Source of the DNA: Penium margaritaceum | Taxonomy: Eukaryota; Streptophyta; Zygnematophyceae; Desmidiales; Peniaceae | Direction of reading: 5' to 3' | NCBI GenBank assembly: GCA_023375785.1 | Contig: SZWC01001599.1 | Coordinates: 169,047-233,046, forward strand | Length of the DNA stretch: 64,000 nt | In this document: positions 55,859-64,000 of the stretch, in pieces | Numbering within the stretch: position 1 is the stretch's first letter | Layout: each line of letters opens with the position of its first letter | Translations under genes and position numbers: made by a program | Notes under the pieces: generated by a model | Database searches by the model: none | Told to the model about the DNA's origin: nothing | What the model saw: the letters and a program-made list of their open reading frames with translations, nothing else

Positions 55859-56371
55859 GGGTCGACCTCCACCACCTCAGGAGGTTTTATGCCATTACTG
55901 AGGCACCAAAACCCCCCGTCTCCTGTTTTTTTCTTGCCCGTACTTTGATGCCCACCACCCCCGTCGGCCAGGCCTGTGAAGCCTAATGTTGACATTTTGC
56001 TGTCCATTTGCACCTAGGGTTTCACCTAGTGCCTTCCTACACCCTCCCTAGTGTGTGATAATGGCTAGTGCCTGCACCCGAAGTCTTTTTTCTAAGGCAC
56101 ATCGTCATTGCCCGGGCCACCCGGCCGGGGTCTAACAACACTAATGGCCTCACAAGCATCAGTGCAGCAGTAGTAGCAGTACCTGCAGCCAAAGCAGCAG
56201 GGGCATCAGCAGCAGGGGCAGCAGCAATAGGTACAGAAGGTGTAAAAGCAAACCCCTAGCACCTTAGCCTCTAGGACGGGCAGACCTCTCATGCAGGACA
56301 CACTGAACACGTGAGGATGGGTGGAAAAGCGCAAAGCCAAGCTGGCCGTGATCTAGACAGCTTTCACATGG
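55859..56371. other. 5' region of the hAT transposon
   Basis: Sequence between the proposed left end and the recognisable transposase. It includes an Ala/Gln-rich low-complexity stretch (56143-56245, GCAGCA triplets), which could be the N-terminal part of the transposase after an ATG at 56143, interrupted by stops. Confidence 0.5.
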
Positions 56372-57662
56372 TTGGTCATTGATGGTGAGCCACGTGATGC
56401 GTGCACGCTGTGTTTGAAGGGGACCTTTGCGCTCAGCCAAGGCAACACATCAGGCATGTGGAAACAGCTACGGCTTGACCACAAGGAAAAACACAAGGAT
56501 TTGAAGGCGTTGGACGTTCAGCAAAGCCTCCTCAATGCAACAACGGCAGCAGTAGACGATGTAGCCAAGGTGGACTGTACAAACACGAAAGTTGCACGTG
56601 GTGCCGCGGGTGTGGGACTGGTTTTCAACAAGAAGTACTTCCTATGCTGCATCTGGAAGCATGTTGTGGACAGAAATCAAATTTTCTTCAGCATCGAATC
56701 CTTTTGGCTGCGGCAAGCTTTCCTCCACTGCAACCCTTTTGCTATCTTGCCTGGTAGGATCATACTGACGTGGCTGTTGAAGAACGAAGCTGCTGCATTT
56801 CATAAGAAGCTCTGGAAGATGTTCTTGGAGGTGGTTTTAGGTGTCTGTTTCACGACCAATGGTTGGCAATCTGACGCCAATCACAAGTACTTGGGTGTGA
56901 CGGTGCACTAGATTGCAGACTGGTAGATGCAGAGTGTGGCCTTGGCCTTCCCGTCTTGCAATGATGATGCCACAGCCGCCACTGTCTTTGACTTGTTCGC
57001 TGCTGCTATGAAGGAGTGGGAGCTTTGGGACAAGATCTATTGTGTGAAAATGGGCAACGGCAGTGTGAATGAATCCATGGTGGACAATGTTTTGGTGCTG
57101 CAGATAGACAGGTTTGGCAAGGATGGCCACATCTGATGCATGGGCCATATTTTGAACTTAGCTGTGAAAGACTTGATTGTAGTGGAGCAGGTGGAGGAGC
57201 ACCTTCGGGTGGCCCGAGACATAGTTCACTATGTGAACAGGTCTCCAAAGCGTGAGCAGTCACTCATGAACGCTTGTGAGGCCCGCGACGTCAACTACCT
57301 CTCCTTGCACCCTGACACTCCCACGAGATGGAACAGTACATTTGACATGTGTGAGAGGGTGGTGAGGATAAAAGAGGTGCTCGACGAGTGGCTCCAGTCC
57401 CAGTGGGCAGGTTTGGGAGCTGCCAGGCATGGTGATAGCAGTTTTGAAGCCATTCAAGGGCTTCATCGAAGATGTCAGTGGGCAGGAGTACCCAAACCTC
57501 TCACTTGTGGTGCCATTCTTCAGCACCATCTTGCAGAAACTTCACATCTGGCACGTGAACAATACCAAAGCAGCAGGAAAGAAGTGGAAGAAGGCAAGTC
57601 TTGACAGCAAAGAGAAGCTACTGTGGACGCTGTAGCAAGGGCTTGCCAGAACAGTGGACAAG

Positions 57663-57822
57663 GTGAGAGACCGGTCGTGGTGGTGTTGGTGGTGGTGGTG
57701 GAGGTGGTGGTGTTGATGTGGGTGTTGGAGGAGATGGTGTTCAGTTTCTGTAGGTTTGCATGCTTTTCCTTGATGTTGTCTTACGTCTCTTTTCTTTTGT
57801 TTTTGTGATTATGGTACTACAG
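57663..57822 (+). other. Predicted hAT intron 1
   Basis: 160 bp. The donor is AAG|GTGAGA and the acceptor TACTACAG|CTT. Before and after it, the same reading frame gives GLARTVDK and LEKYVKKYSI, the expected hAT order. It contains a GGT-rich run (57675-57715). Confidence 0.75.
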
Positions 57823-57918
57823 CTTGAGAAGTACGTCAAGAAGTACAGCATCTGCCATGTGGTCGCGATAGTCGTCGATCCACGGTTCCGGTTCCGAATC
57901 TTCGACCACGTGCACAAG

Positions 57919-58113
57919 GTACAACAAGCGAGGGGGTGGTGAAGGCGGTGGTGATGGTGATGTTGATGGCGTGGGTCTTGCGCCCTAGTTGCGCACTAGA
58001 TGTACCCTAGTTGTTGGTGGTGGGTGTGGTTCTTTGCATTTACAAGGTGCTTTTAGCATCCTCATCTGAACTGACTTGTTTTGTCTTATCTTTCCATCAT
58101 ATGTTATATGCAG
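57919..58113 (+). other. Predicted hAT intron 2
   Basis: 195 bp. The donor is AAG|GTACAA and the acceptor TATATGCAG|CTT. The exon between the two introns is exactly 96 bp (32 codons), so both introns sit between codons. The frame continues as LLGIKSTVELEVKVLDLF. Confidence 0.72.
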
Positions 58114-59065
58114 CTTCTGGGCATCAAATCAACGGTGGAGCTCGAGGTCAAGGTGCTTGATTTATTCAAGCCCTAATTTGCCAAGGTACAGGAAAAACGG
58201 AGGGCTGTGGCTGAAGAAGCAGAGGTTGCTGCCGCAGCAGAGGCAGCAGAGGTAGTAGGAGAAGATGCTGAGAATGATGACGACATGATGGCAATGTCTA
58301 CCAACATGCCCGCAACAGCAGCAGTCGTAAACAGCAGTAGCCAGCAGCTGGGTAGTCCAGCAATAGCCGCAAAGAAGGGGCGCAGGAAGCAGAGGTGAGA
58401 GAGCATGCTGGAGGCCACACTACTAGACCCGATAGACGAGCTGTACAAAGAGCCAAAACCGGCTGTGCAAGTGGTGGTAAAGGACACGATCAAAGATGAG
58501 GTTGACTTGTACAAGTAGGAGGCAAGAGGAGGTTGGTGTTTCGCAGTTATGCAAGGACAAATGTACCAGCTACCCAACATTGGCCATGGTAGTGCAAGAT
58601 GTGCTTGCCATACCAGCAACAAGCACACCCTCTGAGCGCATGTTTTTTCTAGGGGACAGAGTTGTGACTGACTTCCGTCATTCATTGTCCCAGCTGACTG
58701 TCCAGGATTTTCTGTGCCTCAAAACGTGGGTCAACAATCCTGCACTTAGGAATTCTCCAGTGGCACCCAATGAGACTGTGGCTGTGGAGCTGGTTGAGAT
58801 TGAGGAGAAGGAGAAGGCAGCAAGGCAAGCAGCGAGGAGAGCCATGAAATTAGATCAGAAGCAGGACAAGGCTGCTGCAAATGGTGATGATGGAGTGAAA
58901 GAGGATGCACATGGGGATGAAGACAAAGACGACGATGAGGAAGATGACAGTAGTACAGAGGACTGAGAGGAGGATGAGATTGACGAGGATGGGAATGATG
59001 ATAATGATGGTGGCTTTGTCACGGGGGAGAAGGATGACAATGACGATGGTCTAGAGATGAACTAG

Positions 59066-59670
59066 TGTCTTGACATGCTTCAAAACAAGTTCTTTTCCAG
59101 TGTATGCTTCTGTTTCAGCCTATTTCTTTGAGTCCATTTTCAATCCATGTTTCTGTTCCGGACCACAGCCCTTCTTCAGTGATTGGAAATGACATAGTCG
59201 ATGGATAACTTTGAGTGTTACAACAAGTGTAAAAACTGAATCAGTTTGTAATAGTGTTACAAGATTAGGTTAGCATAAGCTACACAAAGAACACATCCAT
59301 AGATGATACACTTTGAACTGTGGTGATGGTGCAGATAGACTAGGTTGAGGACTTACGCATACTGTGGTACAATGGCTTATAGGTTTTGCTATGGGTGCAG
59401 GAGTAAAGGTGTAGTTGGTGATGAATTGTTGAATTGGGTGCATTACTGTTTGTGTTGGTGGTGGTGGTGGTCATGGTGCTTGTGGTGGTGGTGGTACAGC
59501 GGTTGGTGCTAGTGGTGTGGTGGAGGTGTACAGGTGGTGGTGGTGTGGTGATGGTGGTGAAGCAGTTGGAGGCGGTGGTGGTCCAGTCTCGCGAGTCCCA
59601 GTACTCGGACTTGCAAGACTCCAGACTCGCGATTCTGAGACCGTAATCGCAATTCTGATTCTAGACCCTG
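59066..59670 (+). other. hAT 3' region with GGT repeats
   Basis: No coding signal. GGT/GTGGTGGT microsatellite runs lie at about 59454-59580, followed by several CTCGCGAGTCC- and GACTCGCGA-like palindromic pieces (59585-59660), possibly subterminal transposase-binding motifs of the hAT end. Confidence 0.5.
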
Positions 59671-60690
59671 TCTCGGTCCCGTGAGTCCAAGTCTGCTGCT
59701 ATGATCCTGAGACCGGTCCCATTTACACCCTTCGTACCTTCCTCGGTATCTCCCCGCGGTCAATGGCCTGGCGCTTTTGGGATCCTTCTTGCCTTCACAT
59801 AGTCAAGTCTCGAGATACTCTCTTCTTTGAGGCTCTCACCTACTACAACTTGTCCAGCATTCTGTCACTGGCCGCCGACAACGTTCCTACTTGTGTGGCC
59901 TCCCGGCGGATGAGGGAGTCTAGTCCTGCAGATGGATCCGTTCGGCCCCCCTCACTTGCGGTCCGGTCTTCGGTTGCTGACGGTCCGGCCATCGTGGCTA
60001 TGGGTCCGGTAGCCTCATCAGTCCCCTTTAGCACACCTGATCTTGTGCCGGTGTCAGACCCCTCTAGCACACCTGATCCCATACAACTGTCGGTCCCCTC
60101 TGACACACCAGATCCTGTGCTTGTGTAAGACCCTTCTGGCACACCTGGTCCCATGCTGGTGTTAGACCCCTCTGGCACACCTGATCTCGTACAAGCATCA
60201 TTCCCCTCTGGCACACCTGAGCTTATGCCAGTGTCAGTCCCCTCTGACACACCCACTCCCGTGCATGCACCTGTTTCCCATGCCGCTGTGGCCTAGTAGC
60301 ATTCTTTACAACTTGAGGTGAGTGCCTAAGCATCGGGCTACTGCTGCAAGCCCAGTGGTCATCTCTGATCATTGGCCTCTAGGGGTCAGTAGACTGCTGA
60401 CTTAGTGCCTAGAATCCCAACTCGTAGTGTTGAGAGAGTCGAGCATGGAACAAAGGCCCTTGGCTTGAGATTCCAGGAAGAATACACTGAGGTGCATCCA
60501 GCATGCCAGTTGGCAACAAGTCGGTCTCCCGAGAGTTCTTGGTCGTTTGTGATGATGCAACCGACCCTGTTGTGATCAGAACAAGTCCTGAGGCATGTGA
60601 CCTAGGCACCCGGAGCCCTCCCTTGATGACGCCTGATCTAGGCAATTTGAAGGAGGCACTCTCAGGAAAGGATGTAGACTTGTGGTGTTA
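59671..60690 (+). pseudogene. Copia F integrase tail and linker with minisatellite
   Basis: The integrase tail resumes (YTLRTFLGISPRGQ-like, then WRFWDPSCLHIVKSRDTLFF at about 59770-59830), matching the usual copia RxWDP...SRDVxF block. The linker to RT follows, including seven 36-bp repeats at 60021-60272. Decayed. Confidence 0.72.
60021..60272 (+). repeat. 36-bp minisatellite, seven copies, in copia F linker
   Basis: Seven direct units of 36 bp, each beginning like GTCCCCTCT or GACCCCTCT and containing GCACACCTGAT. In the copia reading direction a unit codes 12 residues such as DPSSTPDPIQLS. The number of bases per unit keeps the frame. Confidence 0.9.
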
Positions 60691-62100
60691 TTCTTATGAG
60701 GATTAGCTGAGAGCTATCCGTGAGCACGGTGTCTATGAGCTTGTCGACCCCCCGCCTGGGCGGATAGTTGTCTAGGCGAAGTGGGTCTTTCGCAAGAAGG
60801 TGACGCCTCATGGTACACTGGCTTGCTACAAGGCTCGATTGATGGCCAAGGGGTTCGCGCAAGTAGAAGGGCTAGATTTCACTAACACCTTTGCACCCAT
60901 TGGCCGCATGACCACCACTCACGCTATTTTTGTGGTTGTTGCTCACCACGACTCGGAGCTGTGCTAGGTGGACGTGAACAACGCGTTCCTCCATGGTACC
61001 TTAGAGGAGGAGATCTACATGGTCCAGACACCTAGATTTGAGGTTGGTGATAAGGTATGGCGCTTGTGCAAGGCCTTGTACGGCTTAAAACAGTAACCCA
61101 GGTGCTCAAACTTGGAGACCACCGGCACACTGACATGTGCCGGTTATGTGCAGAGTGACACTAACACATCCCTCTTTCTTAGATGGACATCTGAGAGCCT
61201 CACCGTCATCCTGGTCTACGTGGATGCCCTCCTGATTCTATGGAGGTCGTGAAGAATGCCAAGGAACTCCTTCGGCTACCTACAGGATGAAGGACCTGCA
61301 GCTGTATTTATTGGGATGGATATCGTGCTTGATCATCAACTTCAGAAACTCTTGTTGCATCAGGAACATTACGCCCACGTTGTAAGGGAGCGGTTTGCTG
61401 ACCTCCTTGGTGCATTTCCCACAGCCTCCACCCCCATCACACTTGATGGATAGGATGTTCTGAAGATGGATGATCGAGCAGAGCTCGGGGAGACCCTGGA
61501 CGTGATTCTATGCTTACGCCTGATTGGCTCTTTGATGTACTTGACCACTTCCACATTACCCAAAGTTGCCGTCGCCGTCAACCTCCTTGCACGGTTTTCA
61601 TAGTGTCCTTGGGCAAGAGCCCTTCACGCGGCTGTGTGAGTAGTCCGGTACGTGGTGTCTACACCATACCTCGGACTGTGTTTCTACAACAGTGTTTGAT
61701 GGTAGTCGACGGCTACATAGACAGTGACTGGGTGTGGAGTCCTGATGGGCGTAGTCCGACAGGCAATGTGTTCCTACTTGGTGGCACTACTATGTCATGG
61801 TCCAGCGGCAAGCAGGGTTGCATTGCACTTAGCTCATGAGAGGCTAAGTATGTTGCTGAGGGGGCTAAGGCTGCTGGGCCGATGTGGCTGCAACGTCTAC
61901 TTTTTGGGTTGTGTCAGTCTGTCCCTTTTTTCCATCTACGCTCTAACAACCAGATTTCTCTTGTCATTACAAATAACTCTGGTGTGTTTCATGCACGTTG
62001 TTTTTAAGCATCACTTTGTGCGTGATCTTGTGGAGCGACAGGTGATCTCCGTCATCTGGGTGGGCACGGAGATGCAGCGGGCTGACTTCTTCACCTAGGC
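60690..62100 (+). pseudogene. Copia F reverse transcriptase and RNase H
   Basis: RT blocks: AIREHGVYELVDPPPGRIVV (60705-60770), [60 protein letters not shown] (60970-61030), [10 protein letters not shown] and VILVYVDALLIL (61205-61240). RNase H: SDWVWSPDGRSPTGNVFLLG and TTMSWSSGKQGCIALSS (61720-61840), ending HHFVRDLVERQVISVIWV and EMQRADFFT (about 62010-62098). Confidence 0.85.
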
Positions 62101-62450
62101 ACTTGCTTGCGGAAATTTCATGGTGTCCATTTGCCCTTGTTGGTTTTCACGCATCTCTCTTTGTATTCTGTTGTGTAATCCCGGCGTGCAGATGACTGAC
62201 GGCAAGATGCAACGCTGCTGGAGTGTCGTCTGGTGGAGCCCATGCACGCAGAGGCGTACACGCATTTTGCAAGAGCCTCCTCCCTCCAACGTGCTCAGCT
62301 CCATCGGCAGACCTCCTCGGTAGTCGTGCTGGCTGCAGTCACTGTCGATGCATATGCTTTTTGCACGCATCTAGTGCCGGGTCTGAGTATGCTGTTGCAT
62401 CTGTAGCGCCATGTTCAGCTTAGGGTCCAAGTTTCATGTTATTCAGGCAT
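62101..62450. other. Region after copia F RNase H
   Basis: 350 bp in which a polypurine tract and 3' LTR would be expected. I see neither clearly, and no similarity to 45323-45950 that I trust. Short frames here look random. Confidence 0.4.
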
Positions 62451-62950
62451 TGTTGGGACCGGGGACTAGTGTAGACGTGGCCTGGGTTCAGGCGGCTATA
62501 ACCCATTGCTGCTATTTTTCAAGGTGGTTCTGATTACACGAATGCATTGCAGCGTGCGTGTTATGGTATGGTCTAGTTTCCAGGAAAAATGCACAACGCC
62601 CAGGTTTTGGGCTGTCAGCTGTCCAGCAAGGCTCATCAAGAAAACCCTACCTGTCAGAAAATAGGTCATTTTTCTGATTGGCTTAGAAGTTGGGTAACAA
62701 GCTCTACAGAGCTGGGGGGAGCTCAAACTTGGAGGGGTCTCCCATTCTTGTTCATTCTTAGTTACTAATGAGTCATTTCCAATTTTGTCTGAATTTCTGG
62801 CCCTAAGTCCTCAGCGCGCGTCTCTCACTCACAAAGTGTCAGAGCTAGCGTGTAGGGGCAGCGGGCAAAGCAACTTGGATGGGTCCAAGCCTACATTGAT
62901 GCTACTGCACCAACACACTGTTAATAGGTTTCTAGCTTGGTATTAGAGCC
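62451..62950 (+). repeat. Element G: putative LTR and primer-binding site
   Basis: TGTTGGGACCGGGGAC at 62451 looks like an LTR start, and TGGTATTAGAGCC (62938-62950) looks like the PBS after its end, the same variant site as copia F. Length is about 487 bp. The expected terminal CA is not clear and no second copy is in the window. Confidence 0.5.
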
Positions 62951-64000
62951 ACAGCACAGCAGAAGCAGGAGAATATGTCGAGTTAACGTCGGCGGTCCCA
63001 AAACGCACCCGTGTAAGGGAAATGCTGCCGGATTTTTTTCCAGTAGCGTTGACCCGCCGGGTGGCGTCTTCAGAACACTCCTGATGCAGGGAAATGCTGC
63101 AAAAGTGTTTCCAGCAGCAGTGACCCCACAACGACGGTAGCGGTGGTGGACTCACGGCTCACACGACCGATCGATGCTAGAGCGACGTCGACGCATGTGG
63201 CAACAACACCGCCAGGGAAGTGACCCCCTGCTCTCCCTCCCCTCTGTGTTGAGTAGCGGCAGCTAGCAACAATAGCAGGCAGTAGCGGCGAGCAGCGGCA
63301 GCAGCGAGCAGCAGTAGCAGCAGCTTGTAGTAGCACCTTGAAGCGACAGGCAGCGACAGTAGCAAGCAGTAACAGTAGCACGTAGCAACTGTAGTAGCCG
63401 TAGCACGTAGTTCAACAAGAAACTACAGCTATGAGCAATAGTAGTAGGTGGCAGTAGCAGTGATCAATTGCAGCAACAAGCTACAGCAACACCAGCACGT
63501 AGTTACGAGATAAGAGGGAAAAAAACAAACATAAAACAAAAAAGGAAGGAAGACCAAAGCCGAGAGCAACGCATGACCCACACCCTTGTAACTGCAGTTG
63601 GAGTAGTAGCACTAGTGCGCATTAGCAGCAGCTATAACATCAGTTGCACTGTGTAGTATTGTAGCCACAACAATTGATGTAGTAGCAGCCACATTAGCAT
63701 GTAGTAACGCGGCTGCAGCAGCAACAGCAATGAGCAGTAGTGCGGCAAAAATAACAGTTGATTCAGTAGTAGCAACTTGTAGTAGCGTTGCACAATGGTA
63801 CCACCAAATGTTATAGCAGTAGTAGTAACAACAACAGCAACTTCAGCATGTTGTAGCACACTTGTAGGAGCAATAGCAACAACAACAGCGTGCCATAGCA
63901 TAGTGCAGCAGTAGCAGAAGTAGCAGCGTGCAACAATAGCACAGCGTGCAACAGCACTGTTGTGACATCACCGCTAACGTTAGCAGTAACAGCAATAGCA
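62951..64000. repeat. Element G leader and AGC/GTAGCA low-complexity tract
   Basis: Some 290 bp of non-repetitive leader, then, from about 63240 to the end of the window, continuous imperfect AGCAGT/GTAGCA triplet repeats with short interruptions (for example 63500-63600). The frames are Leu/Ser/Gln/Val-rich and not credible genes. Confidence 0.7.

Larger units (their letters stand above)
56372..59065 (+). pseudogene. hAT transposase pseudogene (Ac-like, BED finger), three exons
   Basis: Transposase of a cut-and-paste hAT element. BED finger: CTLC (about 56402-56413) and HKEKH (about 56489-56503), with the usual GNTSGMWKQLR between. Core: CFTTNGWQS (56846-56872; the usual TTDGW Asp is Asn, at 56858), HYIADW-type block, CMGHILNLAVKDLI (57137-57178) and TPTRWNSTFDMCERV (57320-57360). 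After intron 1 comes LEKYVKKYSICHVVAIVVDP. The C-terminal hATC dimerisation block DVLAIPATSTPSERMFF is near 58597-58650, with an acidic tail. Several in-frame stops (for example at 56909, 57134, 57632 and 58964) and a frame change near 57430 show it is dead. Confidence 0.88.
55851..59670 (+). mobile_element. hAT DNA transposon, broken, with transposase gene and introns
   Basis: About 3.8 kb. The proposed ends are CAGGGTC at 55851-55857 and GACCCTG at 59664-59670, an inverted pair of the CAGGG type common in hAT elements. The match is only 7 bp, and no 8-bp target duplication is seen because the left flank is poly-G beside the gap. The interior codes for a BED-finger hAT transposase (56372-59065). 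It interrupts copia F, or a neighbouring insertion in it. Confidence 0.7.
45323..62100 (+). mobile_element. Copia F: Ty1/copia element of a second lineage, split by two insertions
   Basis: Putative 5' LTR 45323-45950, PBS 45951-45962, AGC-rich leader to about 46500, gag to about 48240, protease/integrase 48247-49855, then copia-4, an assembly gap and a hAT transposon. Copia reading resumes at about 59671, with a linker carrying a minisatellite, RT 60690-61500 and RNase H to about 62095. Both flanks are copia pol in the right order, which is why I treat them as one element. No matching 3' LTR is recognised. Around fifteen to twenty breaks. Confidence 0.72.

Noticed and set aside
55343-56013. 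Two long frames across the N gap
   Set aside because: They consist almost entirely of unknown residues and exist only because N runs have no stops.
59434-59646. Val-rich frame in the hAT 3' region
   Set aside because: It is produced by GGT/GTG microsatellite sequence, with no similarity to a protein family.
60021-60272. CRISPR-like array
   Set aside because: The units are directly adjacent, without spacers, and code in frame within copia pol; the genome is eukaryotic.
62101-62450. 3' LTR of copia F
   Set aside because: I could not align it convincingly with 45323-45950; faint shared words are too short to support the call.

Overview
The window is repeat-dense eukaryotic DNA of plant type, most likely from a streptophyte (a charophyte alga or an early-diverging land plant; the species cannot be fixed from the sequence). 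The evidence is Ty3/gypsy elements ending in a chromodomain, several Ty1/copia families, primer-binding sites that match plant initiator-Met tRNA, and a hAT DNA transposon with GT-AG introns. I recognise no intact host gene, no rRNA or tRNA gene and no CRISPR array. Nearly everything is a fossil mobile element, many nested in one another.

Layout. (1) 30-11519: gypsy chromovirus A on the plus strand, split by copia-1 (2757-9127), which has a perfect 5-bp target duplication. (2) 11520-11954: short island with no element recognised. (3) 11955-24411: gypsy B with both LTRs, split by copia-2 (15927-22275). (4) 24412-24799: second unassigned island, probably joined to the first before B inserted. 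(5) 24800-27371: gypsy C, 5' part only. (6) 27372-39663: gypsy D, which starts inside gag and is split by copia-3 on the minus strand (30712-37406, with an extra partial tandem unit). Its 3' LTR contains a solo LTR. (7) 39664-45322: gypsy E. (8) 45323-62100: copia F, a different copia lineage, interrupted by copia-4 (minus strand, from 49860 into an assembly gap) and by a hAT transposon (55851-59670). (9) 62451-64000: LTR and leader of a further element G, running out of the window through an AGC-rich stretch.

The gypsy copies share one plan: LTR of about 520-560 bp, gag with a CCHC knuckle, protease, RT, RNase H, integrase, chromodomain, polypurine tract, LTR. All are heavily decayed. The copias are younger; copia-4 is the best preserved, with one 877-codon frame. 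Relative ages judged by eye from LTR divergence agree with the nesting: gypsy B (about a quarter of sites differ) is older than copia-2 inside it (roughly 12%), then copia-1 (roughly 6-8%), then copia-3 and copia-4 (roughly 4-5%).

The most interesting signal is that copia-2, -3 and -4 carry a 15-nt primer-binding site complementary to the anticodon arm of initiator-Met tRNA, the half-tRNA priming known from Drosophila copia, while copia-1 and gypsy E use the 3' end of the same tRNA. Other points are a coding minisatellite in copia F, large palindromes in the copia-3 LTR, a tandem copia-3 arrangement, and several assembly artefacts (two duplications joined by a single N, and contig edges at poly-C/poly-G).
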